NCBI RefSeq assembly: GCF_037975245.1
Contig: NC_092579.1
Span: 6,755,001-6,819,000 of the forward strand
DNA length: 64,000 bases
Origin: Apostichopus japonicus
Lineage: Eukaryota > Echinodermata > Holothuroidea > Aspidochirotida > Stichopodidae
Direction: 5' to 3'
The first letter of the stretch is position 1. Each line of letters begins with the position of its first letter. A program made the position numbers and the translations under genes. The notes beneath the pieces were generated by a model. The model saw nothing but the letters and a program-made list of their open reading frames with translations, made no database searches and was not told the origin of the DNA. Shown here in pieces: positions 1-11,384 of this stretch.

Positions 1-579
1 CAAGTTTAAGACAAAATGAGACATTTGGTTAAACAGCTGCCCGAATAGGATAGTTAGGGGGGGGGGGGGATGTGAAGGTTCTGTAGCTCCTTTTATGTCA
101 CTCACAATAAATGGAAATTAGTTCAATAAGATGAAAACTAAACGTTTACAGCTTGGTATGTACTCCGGTCCAAATCCATACAAGATCTGTCTTTCACGTT
201 TGATGTTCGATGGGGCTCTTGCACGAGTTTCACGCACAAAAATACAGCCAATAACATTCAAATGCGTTTTGTCACTAGCAATGATAACTTTTTTTTATAT
301 ATATATAGATATATTATGGTAGATTACAGAGTATTTTGACTTAAAAAAAAAGACATATTTTAATTCATTTTTCATTCAGTTGCAATGAAAGAGAATACCT
401 GGTGACTCATGCAAGACCCCATCAAACATTAAATTCTTTGCCCAATGGTTACTGTACTTCTTATTTCTTTTTCCTTTTGGTGCAAAGACAGTCAAAAGCC
501 AAACATAGTTGGCAATGTGACCACTGCTACATTAAGTTTGATAAGTTAAAATCTGCTCAGTGATTGATGATGATTGATG

Positions 580-1085
580 ATGATACCTCAGATTGAGAAT
601 GTCAAGTTACTCTGGTGATGATACTGCTCAAAGAGAAGCTTGTCTACGTCTTAGATGATGATGAAATTTTCCAAGAAGAGAATTTCAATTACCTTTGTTA
701 AATATGATGCTTCTTGAAGAGATGTTCATCCTCCTTTGATGATGATGATGATGATGATACCTGAGATAAAGAATTTCAAGTAACTGTGGTGATGATACTG
801 CTTTAAGAGAATTTTGTCCACATCTTAGAAATCATTGATGATATTTCCTAGAAAATAATTCCAATTACCTTTGTTAAATATGATACTTTTTGTAGAGATG
901 TTCATCCTTCTTTGATGATGATACTTCTGAAAAAAGTATTTTAAGTAACTCGGGTGATGATGATGATTACAGTTATGATGGTGATACTTCTTAAAGGAAT
1001 TTTATCTAACTTTGAAGATAATTATTACTTCTTTAAAGAGAATGTTGAATTGCTTTTGCGATGATATTTCCTAAAGAGAATTGAT
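580..1085. repeat. Diverged ~165-175 bp tandem repeat rich in TGATGA
   Basis: Three diverged units start near 581, 756 and 919, each with TGATACCT/TGATACTT, an AATTTCAAGTAACT-like block, CAATTACCTTTGTTAAATAT and GAGATGTTCATCCT. TGATGA runs mark the unit ends. The rest of 1-2440 shows only homopolymer runs and no gene. Confidence 0.6.
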
Positions 1086-2446
1086 TTACTCATAAAAATT
1101 TCATATTGCTGTGGTTAGGATGATGATACCTCTAATACTATCTTGGTGGTATCTTTGAGCAATCTAACTTCTGCTCTAACCAGTTTCATCATTTTTTTTC
1201 TGGGTACAAGGGCAAATTTACACAACTCTTAACAGAGTAGTATTTAACAGTTTGGAAGGAAATTTTGGGGTAGAGAACATTGTATATCATACATTACTGG
1301 AGAGATTGCCTTGAAATAACCCAACACAGATGTAGTCAAAATATGAAGAAAATTCCTCAGTATCAGTCTCTCAGAGTGGGGGGGGGGGGGGGTGATATTG
1401 AGGATAGATGACTTTTATATCTGTGAAAGTAAAGCAAGCATGTCGATCATAAGGAAGTGATGTGGATTCTGTACCCCACTTCTGACTACCTTATAACTGC
1501 TGCCTTGCTGACAATTGCTGCCTCAGTTAAATACCCTCAGTTAAATTGATAAAGTTGTTGCTCATATAAGGTAACTCATTTTGTAAGCTTGTCTCAGAAG
1601 TATATTGTTGATCATATTGGGAAAAGTTTAAAGCTGTTACAGAAAAGCAGTAACAGAACCCCCCCCCCCCCCCAACCACCACTCACACCTATCGTTGACT
1701 TCTCTTTCCATTCAGCAAAAACATATGAGTACATTTTGTCAGACAGGTTTTTTTAATTTTTGTCCCTATTAAGGAGAAAAGTTTCACTGCCTCTTATATG
1801 AAAATAGACATAGTATTGTAGCAAGTGACTGGATTAGGTTATTATAACAACAGTAAGCACCCCTTTAAGTATTAGTTGACTCAGAAGGCAGTAAATTAAA
1901 CACTTATAAAGGATGCATCCTCATATTGAGGATCAGAACAGATACTACTTCCCTTTATATCTAGCTTGAATGTTGGGTGTGTGGGGGGTACATTGTTATA
2001 CAGTATGCGTCCTATCCCATCCCTCTTCCCTATCCCAGAGTAATGAAATACCTATATTAAGATCTGTCACCACCTATGGGGTTTGTAGAGCAATTAGTCT
2101 GAGGTCTCTTGAAACTTCCTCTATTGGATAATCTCTCTACTCTTTTCAAATTCTGTGTTGTAAATTGTAAAGAGTTTTTTTTTTTTTTTCTTTTTGTACC
2201 ATACATCACTAGAGAAACTGATTGTTGTATAACTGAACGTCCAATCACCACACTGATCACCGAGTACGAGTACATCACTGCCTTCCCATAAAGTTGGCTT
2301 CTCATTATCTCATCCTTCTCTGTTTGACACATTAACTGTTTTAAGAAGCAATTGTTTTGTGTAATTAAGTGTTTGTGTTTACACGGTATCAGTGGCAAAC
2401 ATTCCACAATTTCTTCCCATGGGACATAGGTTAGTTTGTTCAGGTG

Positions 2447-2995
2447 CATATGTATATTCTGTGCATGGGATGAATGTGTATTCTGCCAATGAGATATGTG
2501 TATTCTATTCATGGAATATGTGTATTCTGTCAATGGGATATGTGTATTCTATTCATGGAATATGTGTATTCTATTCATGGAATATGTGTATTCTGTCAAT
2601 GGGATGTGTATTCTCTGCATGGGATATGTTTATCCTGTTCATGGGATATGTTTATCCTGTTCATGGGATATGTGTATTCTATCAATGGGATATGTGTATT
2701 CTATCAATGGGATATGTGTATTCTATCAATGGGATATGTGTATTCTATCAATGGGATGTATGTGTTCTGTCAATGGGATATGTGTATTCTCTGCATGGGA
2801 TATGTGTATTCTATCAATGGGATATGTGTATTCTCTGCATGGGATGTATGTGTTCTGTTCACGGATACATGTATTCTGTGCGTGTAATATGTGTATTCCA
2901 TGCATGGGTATATATCTCCTTTGTGTGCAGTGTATATGTATTCTATATGTTGGGGTATATATATCCTTTTTTGTAGGATATATGCATTCTCTACA
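2447..2995 (+). repeat. 22-bp minisatellite
   Basis: About 24 copies of a 22-bp unit, GGATATGTGTATTCTATCAA plus TG, with variants TCTGTCAATG, TCTCTGCATG and TCTATTCATG. Because 22 is not a multiple of three, all three forward frames cycle through the same peptide pattern (YVYSIHGICVFYQWDMCIL). This explains the overlapping long open frames on both strands; none is a gene. Confidence 0.9.
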
Positions 2996-2999
2996 TAAG

Positions 3000-5332
3000 T
3001 GCCATACATAATTCAACTTGCAGGTTTAGCATCAATGGTCGAAAGAGTTTACGTTTGTGAATTTCCAATTTTCAGGAACTCTTAAGGATGAACATATCAC
3101 AAGATATTACCCAATATTTAGGATGTCTAATGTCGTAGGAATATGGAAACGTTATGGATTATAGAGTATGATAAGGATGTCTAAAGTAACAATCGAGAAT
3201 GAACAATGTTTGAATGAGCTAATCTGGGAGAATTTTCTTTTCTAGCATAATGTGAAATTTGGAGTAATCATTCAAGAGTTGCGTAAGGAATTCTGGTCGC
3301 TGGTTATATCACATGCATGTCAGCCAGGGGAAATTATCATACAACACTTGTGAATACGCATGAATAAATTATGAAGTAAATAAGGTTTCTTTGGTTTTTA
3401 GGATTGACCATTCTACTGTGGGTATTCATGAAGGTAGTATCAATCAGTGGTTGCCATAGTAACTGTCGGTGATAACAGTCAGAACCTGACATTAAGGCTG
3501 GTCTATACCACTGAGAGGAATTGTTTTGTTTTTTTGACGAGAGGTTGCAGTTGTTTATTGTGTAAATTACGTGAGTGTTTTGTCAAAGGTACAAGTCATT
3601 CAGTGAGGAGTTGAAATTGTACTTTGCGTGCGAAAGTTTGGTCTGGTATTTAATATGCAATAGCTTATTCCTAAAGTACTATACGACTTTAAGTTCCATT
3701 GTTTACTAAATCCGAAATGTTTGTTTTGACCTTGAAAACTTTTGAGGCAATATGAGTTTTTACATGAAGAATTATAAGTAATATGAATGGATGATACAAC
3801 TCATGGGTTTTATCATGGTCGTCTGTTGATTGGGACTCGGTAATGTGTGTCTGTCATGGTTATTCTTGCATAGACTGAGGTCGGTAAAGGACACATACAT
3901 ACCTGAAGTAGTACAACACAGATGGCAATGTGTGGAATGTTGAATTAATACACTCATTGGTGACAAGGCGTTTGCTGCCACCTTATTGTTTCTTTCCCCT
4001 CAAAAAGTTATACAAAATATAGTGTTGGTTTACTATGTTTTTTTCAATCCATCCCCAAGATTCTATCATCTAACTGTTTCCATCCTCCCACTATTCATAA
4101 GTGTCGGTGGTGTCAGTTAGGGTATAGCGTCACAAGTTGGGGCGGGGGGGGGGGGAGGACGGGTTAAGTCTACTTCTCATACTAAGGGTATGTAGGGTGT
4201 CCAGTTACGGCCTCAGTTCATGCAGTGTGGTGTCCGTTTGTTGCTAATTTGGTTGGCTCCTTGCACTACCAAAGCTCTTTCCTACCAGTTAATGGAATTT
4301 GAGAGTGGAATCAGTAATATTTGTAATCTCCACTGGCTGGAGGTTTCACATAAACTCTGAAGTGGATGAAAGTCCTTACACAGAGAAATAAAGTGTTTGC
4401 ATTGATCAATTAACACTTATTCTTGTTTCCTTTACTGTGTGGTGTTTTTATAGTATACTTTGTAATTTCAGAATATGAAAAAATATTCTTCATATTTTAA
4501 AGATACCAGTTCTCGTTTTGAGCAGATGGGAGGATGATGGGTGTTGAGAAATTCCTGGAATACATATATGCATACATGTGAAGGATGATGGGTGTTGAGA
4601 AATTCCTGGTATACATATATGCATACATGTGAAGGCAAAATACATATATATTGTAACACTTTCCTCTGTGAGTAGCGCCCGCCAGCTGATTCAGGGTTCT
4701 TGGCCTAAGATGTAGTATTGTAATTGGCCAGAGAATTAATATGAACACAAAATAAATCCAGAGAGGTGATGGTATTTTTAGCAGCGATATATTGAAAAGA
4801 GCTCTTCTTACAGTAATGTTAAGTGTGTTGTCATGGATATGTGGTACAAACTTGAGGCTACGTGGCCCTGAAGCCTACCATCAAGAATGCTTCTTCCAAC
4901 ATCAACCAGAGTAGACTGTCCTGTTCCTCCTTGGTAATGCATTTTATATTAATCCCTTAAAAGTATGTGGAAATACCACATGTATACAAATGATGAACTT
5001 TACCTTACAACTTAGCTTTAGACATAATACACAAATACTACATTGCATTCCTACCATCCCCAAACAAGTGTACTCATTCACAGAGATGAATGTGATCACA
5101 TGAGTATCCATAGAAAATATCACATGTGTTACATCACAATCCCAGGATAATCCTGATACCACATGCCGATCCATAGGGACAGCCCCAAAGCCATAATCTG
5201 CCAACAATTACAGCTGGTTACTGAATGCCAGGAGAGATAATCCCTATATAATTCCAAGGGGATTTAAACTACCACAATGGTTCCACACCTACACAGAACT
5301 CCCATTGTTCCACAACTTTACAGTAACAGTGT
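3000..5332. other. Intergenic, no gene seen; one 51-bp tandem duplication
   Basis: Only short chance frames are present. At 4532-4633 a 51-bp unit (GGATGATGGGTGTTGAGAAA onward) occurs twice, differing mainly at one base. A G-rich run lies at 4141-4160. No splice-phased exon or RNA gene was recognised. Confidence 0.5.
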
Positions 5333-5735
5333 TACAATATATATATATATATAAATATATATATATATATGTGTGTGTAAATATATATATATATATATAT
5401 GTATGTATGGTGCCTGCTCGTATATATATATACCGGTTATATACCGTATATATACCGGTTCCGAACCTCTGGACATACAATCAGCGCCATAGCCTAGTGG
5501 TTAGGGTGTCCGCGTACAGAGCGGAAGGCCCGTGGTTCGAATCCCGGTGGAGGCTGAAAGTTTTTCACTGTTCTTGATTTCCAACTCATTACGATTTTCA
5601 TTTATATATATGTATATATATATATTTATATATATATATATATATATATGCAATGGAGGTAAACTACAAAGGCAAATGAATATATATAAATGAAAATCTA
5701 TATATATATATATTTATATATATATATAAATGCAT
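5333..5735. repeat. AT microsatellites flanking a SINE
   Basis: Runs of (TA)n and (TATG)n at 5333-5452 and 5600-5735 bracket the tRNA-derived SINE. SINEs often end in, or insert next to, such simple repeats. Confidence 0.75.
5452..5604 (+). mobile_element. tRNA-derived SINE, family 1 (fullest copy)
   Basis: An A-box-like TAGCCTAGTGG (5490-5500) and a B box GGTTCGAATCC (5534-5544) mark a tRNA-like head. It is preceded by a family-specific leader (ACCGGTTCCGAACCTCTGG) and followed by a body, GAAAGTTTTTCACTGTTCTT, then CCAACTCATTACGATTT. Two more pieces of the same family lie at 53259-53372 and 53590-53650. The head lacks a convincing intact cloverleaf, so it is not called as a tRNA gene. Confidence 0.7.
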
Positions 5736-6085
5736 AAACGATTTCAGTCCCCTTTGGATAGTAGTATTGGACAACGTTTCTTTTACAAAATGCCAGGTAG
5801 GAAAGAAAATTAAAGGTACCAGTGAAACACTCAAAGACAGCCAAAAAATCCTGTATCATGGAAGCTGAATTATTCATTACAAAGGCTTTGATATCTATCG
5901 CAACAATGAGATATTCAACTGTTACTCTGTTAGGATCCACACACATGTGTGGTACAAAGACCCCACACTTAAGCCCCTCCCACAAATTAAGTTAATCATT
6001 TGTACCTACAAAGTAGTAAAATATCTTTATAACGAACTGATGACACTAGGGTATCTATACTGAAATGCTTTTTGTATGTAGGCAC

Positions 6086-6320
6086 CTATGTATGTATTTT
6101 AGATCCTCCTGCAAGCAGGAACTCGCGAAGAAGCCTCGCCGTTGGCTTATCAAGGCCGCAAGCTGACCGAATCATAAGATTCATATTTAACGTCCATAAT
6201 TATGAATTGTCAATCGTCAACAACTCTGTAACTGGTCGACATACATTAATCTTTGGAGTGACTCGAACTAGGGACCTTATGATTGGAAGGCAGCGGCGTT
6301 AACCAATGCGCTTACACTCC
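6086..6320 (-). mobile_element. tRNA-derived SINE, family 2, with ATAC tail
   Basis: Read on the minus strand it begins GGAGTGTAAGCGCATTGGTT (A-box region), has a B box in GGTCCCTAGTTCGAGTCACT, a body including CAGTTACAGAGTTGTTGAC and GATAAGCCAA, and ends CCTGCTTGCAGGAGGATCT plus an ATACATAC tail. A 5'-truncated sister copy lies at 35214-35428 on the + strand with a longer (ATAC)n tail. Confidence 0.72.
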
Positions 6321-6454
6321 ATAGATAAATAATAATCAATTTAATAAATAATAAGTGAATAAATAATAATAAATTTGTAGTTACAGAATGGGACATTCAT
6401 TCTGTCAGTCCGTTTAAAGATCTGCTTTATTGGCTCCAATTATAGCACGCTTAT

Positions 6455-8286
6455 CAGGCGCGTATCAAGGATTTTCTAACCCGGGGGGCGCGAATTACTA
6501 TCTAAGCGGAGCGTCACCATCGGTTGGCGCGGAGCGTACAAGAAAATTTCTGGTTTTGATACCCCCCAGATCACCGGAAATGGCACTTCTCGGGCTTGAA
6601 AATGAGCAACCAGATGTACACTTTTGCCTGAGAACCAAGTATTTCCCAAAAGTTTTTTCCATCCATAACCTTTTTGAAGATTGTCACCAGTCACACATCA
6701 TGTTCGACCTGATTGCATGTCCTATGGATCATTGCTTTTGTAGGTTATTCTACGTCACGGCCCACAATATCCGAAAGCCCCACTTTTCAAGGTTTTAAGC
6801 CCATTACTTGTTGAGAATTTGAAAATTCACATTTCTCGTGAATAAAATCACTTCAAAACATACCCATGATGTTGCACAAAATTCAATCTATAGACAACCA
6901 ATATAGAAAAACCTCCTTGAACCCCTAACAGACAGGTCAAATTGAACGAGTAGAGGAAAGTATGATGAAGAATGTTGGTGAGGAAATTTTCGAAAATTCA
7001 GACACAGTTAATTTATTGGTGTAGAAATATTGCAACCTCTTATAATGGCTTTTACAAAACTTGGTTGAAGGAACAGAAAAATAGCAGATATTTCCGATAT
7101 CAGGTATATCGAAACCGAACACTTCACTCATAGGCGTAGGTCCCGTAGGAGGCGGGGCTGCAGCCCCGCCCCCCCCCCCCAATTTTTTCCCCATTTTTTC
7201 GGGCACCTACTGAAAGAAAAATAAATAGCAATGAATAGCTTAAAATGGTCTCCTTGGTAATTGAAATAAAGTTGTAAGCTTGGCCGACATTACTACTGTA
7301 AAAGAGAGTTTTGACATAAATGGATCTGTATGCTTTATCTCCATCTACATAAGACATTTGGTTGTTTACATTAGCATCCGGCGGTATTCTGTGCAACTTT
7401 CACGAACCGTGCGGTACACGATGCCATACAATGTAATGACCGATGCTTGCCTATATGATATTGGCATCGAAATGTTGAACGCCCGCTTCGCGCGCGAAAA
7501 ATTTTGGCTTTTTTTTCGGGCAAGTCATTACAGCCCCCAAATCCAATTTGGCTCCTACGCCTTTGACTACACACATTGACAGTTTTTGAGGCTGTTCATC
7601 GTGGAACATGCATTTCAATGCTCACTGATATGATGTTATATCTGCTCTTTGCTTTACAAATTCGAACAGGCGTGTAGCGAGTAATTGCCAAGGGCGGGCG
7701 AAGCCTGTAGGCAAACTATCTAAGCGAAGCGCCACCATGAGTCGGCGCGAAGCGTGCAAGAAAAATTTTGGCCGAAAATGCCTCCCAGATCGCTGGAAAT
7801 GACACTTCCCAGGCCTTGTAAGTTGCATCTAAGCATTGTCTATTTTGAAATTACTAGCGATGTCATAAAGAAAATTTGCTTGGGGGGGCGGTCGCCCCCT
7901 TCCCGAAATGCGTTATGTTCCCCGACGACTCGGTCGAGTTCAAGTACATTAGTGAGAGAGGAAAAACGGAAACGTCAAAAATGGAGTTGTCGGGGTAAGG
8001 GGTAGGGTGAGGTGCACACCCCCTCCGTAATCCTTGATCTGTCACTGGCTACCCTGTGTATATAATAGGGATCTTTCTCTTCCCGAGGTCTTGGCTATCT
8101 TCTACTCCCTCCTTTTCTCCTTTTTCTTATTTTTTTCTTTTTCTTTTTCTTTTCCCTTCCTTCCTCTCCTCCTTTTCTTTTTTTCCCCCTCCTTCTCCCT
8201 TTTTTCTTCTCTTTTATTTTCTCTCCTCTTTTCCTTACCCGGGGGGCGCGCGCCCCCAACACCCCCCCCCCCTGGATACGCGCCTG
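6455..8286. mobile_element. Nested mosaic hAT-like element inserted in the family B MITE
   Basis: The termini are CAGGCGCGTATC (6455) and GATACGCGCCTG (8286), inverted repeats of each other. Flanks share CTTAT or GCTTAT, a partial target duplication. Inside are two copies of the AAGCGRAGCGYCACCAT module (6505-6535, 7719-7760), a subsegment bounded by AGGCGTAGG and CCTACGCCT (about 7132-7563), and a pyrimidine tract. No transposase frame was recognised. It looks like several rounds of insertion. Confidence 0.65.
8085..8240 (+). repeat. Polypyrimidine tract
   Basis: About 155 bases almost entirely C and T, within the nested element. It creates Phe/Ser/Leu/Pro-rich open frames in two registers, which are not genes. 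Such tracts can form triplex DNA. Confidence 0.8.
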
Positions 8287-8607
8287 CTTATAGCTGGGAA
8301 AGTTTTGTGATTACGTACTCGACCTGCCACGGTCGTAAATCGACCTCAGGCTGTCCAATTAGCCTGAATAGCTTCTTAATACCATTAGGATCTTTATGTA
8401 AACATTGTGTGGAAATGTGTATCATGTCTACAGTTCAGTTCATCATACAGCGTTCACACAAAAACCCTCATACAAGGCGTTGCATAGGCCTACTAATTGG
8501 TATAAAGAGGTCATTTAATCAACCAAGGCAGGTCGATTACGTAATCTCAAGAAACTTTTCCATGATAGCGTGCTATAGTTGGGGTCTATAATACAACAGA
8601 CCTTTAA

Positions 8608-10562
8608 GGGTCTTCTTTTTCTTCTTTTCAATCCGATCCTGTTACGTTCGGTTCTCGATTAGTTTAACCCTTTTAAGCGCTCCGTGTTTACGCCGTTATA
8701 ATTCAACAGTTGCGAAACGCGATAACCCACAAAGGAAACGCATGGGATTCCCCCTTTGCATTGCCTATTCACATTTTCTTGGTAAACTCATCGAATTACG
8801 TCAATATTGAACCAACTGTTTAATAAACAATCGCTCAGCGTCAGTCGCGTCGCAAAATCTCAATTACTTCTTGTACAACTTGTAAGTAATCTTGTTATAT
8901 AGGGCATATATATTACTAAAATAATACGTGCACAATGGCTTTGTTAAATATTACAACAATAGAGAAGGAAAAAATACTACTCTTACGATAGAGTGACTAA
9001 AAAGTTATAATTATTATTATTTCCATATGAAGATTCATCACACTTGCAAAACTTTCAAAACTTTCAATTATGCACTTTAAGTTATGTGTTTCATCAAACT
9101 TTCATGCAAATTAAGCACTTTAAGTTATGTAATTCTTCAAACGAAAGTTAACTAGGAAGTAATAAATAAATTTCCTTCAAATAAAATAATCACTCTCAGC
9201 TTCACACTTAGCCCACATTTATGTATATGAATCACATGAAAAAAAGTCCTAATTTCAATCTTACCTCTCTCTCTCTCCCTTTCACCATCTCCCCCTCTCC
9301 CCCTTTCCCCCCTGTCCCCCTGTACCTCACGTGACGATATACCGTAATCGTATTATCATTATCACGCCAATGCATCACTTCTTGTATAAATTTATTTGCA
9401 TTACATGATCTGACATGCTATTTACTCGCTTCTTGTTATTCTAACGACCATTTCTATTTTAAACCCCATTGGTGACTTAAACTGTGCGTCAACAGTTGCA
9501 TTGGGAACCCGGACCTTAGCTTTATGAATAGATTCTTATATTTGTTATTTTCGAATTTTTCAGGTGACTCATGGTTAACAAGTAATTACCAAGGTAAAAG
9601 GAAGTTCTTTCTGGAAACCTTTGTTTACAAAGGTTAAATAGTAGGCTTGAAGAAATAGATCAATCTAAATTATCCGATTGTTCTTTCCTGTATGATTGTG
9701 CATAATTATGAGAGTAAAAATACTCAAAGAAATAAGTTTTCAAGAATGTTACCAATATTTATGTAGCTTGCTAAAAGTCCAAAGTGACCTAATATGTACG
9801 GAACATTTAATCACGGTAACTATTGTCACTACATCAGGACAAACATATGAATACGTACAAGTACCTGCTATTGTAAAAGTTCCAAGAGTTTCATTATTCG
9901 GACTTTTGACAAAGAAAGAAAAGGTATACAAATATATAGGCGCAGGTATGCAGAGTCGTGACGTAATGGGGATTTCCAAAACTAGAGGTGCATATAACAG
10001 ATGGTTTGCAAATTGTGTAACTATAGCGATGACGTCAAGCCTAAAATAAGATCTAATAACTGATAAAAAATCTATAAAAGAAAATCACCAGAACATCACT
10101 GAATGAAATACTTGATTCACGTCTCAAAATAGATTTAAAGACGTAACGACAAAATCCTTTTTACCATGTTCAATCCTTTTTATTCGGCAATTAACTGTAG
10201 TACAAATGTACAATATCCAATTTTTATATATTTGTGTAATCATAGATTGAGATAGAAGTAAAATCAGTTAAAAATACCTTATCTACTGCAAAATAATAGT
10301 TAGAGGGACTGGCATTTGAACCCAGACATGTTCTTGTTCAGGAAAAACCAAATAAATTGTGATTATTTATGGACCCCACGGCAGACAATTATACCGTTAT
10401 GCATGCATTATATATACCGTATACGTTTTCTATGGTTTGCTGTCAGATACACCACTGAGCATTAATCAATGTTTAAAACTGCCACACTATATATTCAAAA
10501 TAAAATCAAACTGTTAGCAAACTGCTTGTCCACTAGAGAGCCTGTGTAGGAGAATGTGTATA
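8608..10562. other. Intergenic; one unsupported 117-codon frame
   Basis: Mostly AT-rich unique-looking sequence. The frame at 9696-10049 (+) is open for 117 codons (MCIIMRVKILKEISFQECYQ at its start) but matches no family that I know, and it has no splice context or partner exon. It is left uncalled. A CT-rich run lies at 9266-9320. Confidence 0.4.
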
Positions 10563-10691
10563 AGTAAGTTGGCCTGACGTTTCGATCCTAGCAGGATCTT
10601 CTTCAAAGGCTAAATGACAAGTGGCTAAATGACTTGTCATTTAGCCTTTGAAGAAGATCCTGCTAGGATCGAAACGTCAGGCCAACTTACT
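10563..10691. repeat. Perfect 60-bp inverted repeat with 9-bp spacer
   Basis: Arm 10563-10622 is the exact reverse complement of 10632-10691, separated by 10623-10631. Each arm holds an inner hairpin, GATCCTAGCAGGATC. A diverged single arm recurs at 20147-20207 inside ADAP intron 2, so the arm is a dispersed repeat that occurs here as a head-to-head pair. Confidence 0.9.
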
Positions 10692-10699
10692 TTTACACA

Positions 10700-11287
10700 C
10701 TATATATTCCTGTACGCTGCCCTCACTACGGACCGATATACATATAACGCCCAGAAATTGTTGATTGACGTCAAAAGTTATTTCTAACCTTGAACTAAGT
10801 TTGCGTATAACTGGCAAACAATGCGGAAGTCAAAGCACTCACGTTTACTACCTTGCCGCTGCTCGAATATGCGACTTTGAATTCCGTATTCAACTTTGTG
10901 AACGGTTATAAACTGCATTGCCGTGATACGTGTGCTATGGTGATGCTTCACTGAACAAGTTCAATTGGGTAACCGGTTAGGTCTACAAAGTGCCTTACCA
11001 CCGAGGAGAAGTCGGCATACTGTATATCTATATACACTGGGATACATTTAGTTTACTTTGTACTATATTATATTGAGAGAGTGTTGAGTTGTATGCAGGT
11101 TGTTGAATAACGTGTCTCGCACTGATTAATACGGCTACGTATCAGATTTTGCAAACGTTTGCTTCTGTCTGTGCAGGAGTTTGGAAAAGTTTTGGGGATA
11201 ACTTTTCGGTGATCTTGTCACATCCGTACACTTCTCAACAAACAATTTTTAGTTGAAAGTGTAAACTTGTCCGAACTTTCTGGAACG
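10700..11287 (+). promoter_or_regulatory. Inferred ADAP promoter and 5' UTR
   Basis: The block has more CpG than flanking intergenic DNA (for example around 10724-10740 and 10840-10930) and lies directly upstream of the ADAP start. No clear TATA box or initiator was identified. The transcription start, and whether a non-coding first exon exists, cannot be read from sequence alone. Confidence 0.35.
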
Positions 11288-11384
11288 ATGACCTCTTACA
11301 AAAATAGGTTATTGGAGTTATTAAAGGATGAAGAACTTGGGAATAATATCTGTGCTGATTGCAATGTTAAATTGACTACAGACG
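11288..11384 (+). CDS. ADAP1: ADAP exon 1: start and first zinc Cys pair
   Basis: Encodes residues 1-32 plus the first base of codon 33. It carries the N-terminal helix and the first CxxC pair (C22, C25). The start context is AACGATGA, with A at -3. The donor is G|GTAGGA, phase 1, and it joins exon 2 to form a Gly codon. No other donor in this exon has the right phase while keeping both Cys codons. Confidence 0.9.

Larger units (their letters stand above)
6414..8607 (-). mobile_element. TTAA-type MITE (family B) split by a nested insertion
   Basis: The left terminus is TTAA + AGATCTGCTTTATTGGCTCC at 6414-6437 and the right terminus ends CAACAGACCT + TTAA at 8604-8607. With 6455-8286 removed, the outer arms (6414-6454 and 8287-8607) match the intact copy at 13873-14213 read in reverse. 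This proves one element interrupted by another. The internal match resumes at TTATAGCTGGGAAAGTTTTG. Confidence 0.8.

Noticed and set aside
2392-3011. Several 79-194 codon frames on both strands
   Set aside because: All are produced by the 22-bp minisatellite.
5483-5556. Functional tRNA gene
   Set aside because: A- and B-box-like sequences are present, but no intact acceptor stem is apparent and related copies carry the same non-tRNA body, so it is a SINE head.
8034-8591. 185-codon Phe/Ser/Leu-rich frame
   Set aside because: It is the translation of a polypyrimidine tract plus transposon DNA, and crosses the element boundary at 8286.
10632-10691. Active hammerhead ribozyme
   Set aside because: The stem followed by GAAAC is suggestive, but the CTGATGA core is replaced by TTGAAGA and no clear cleavage-site pairing was found. 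Kept only as a remark in a finding.
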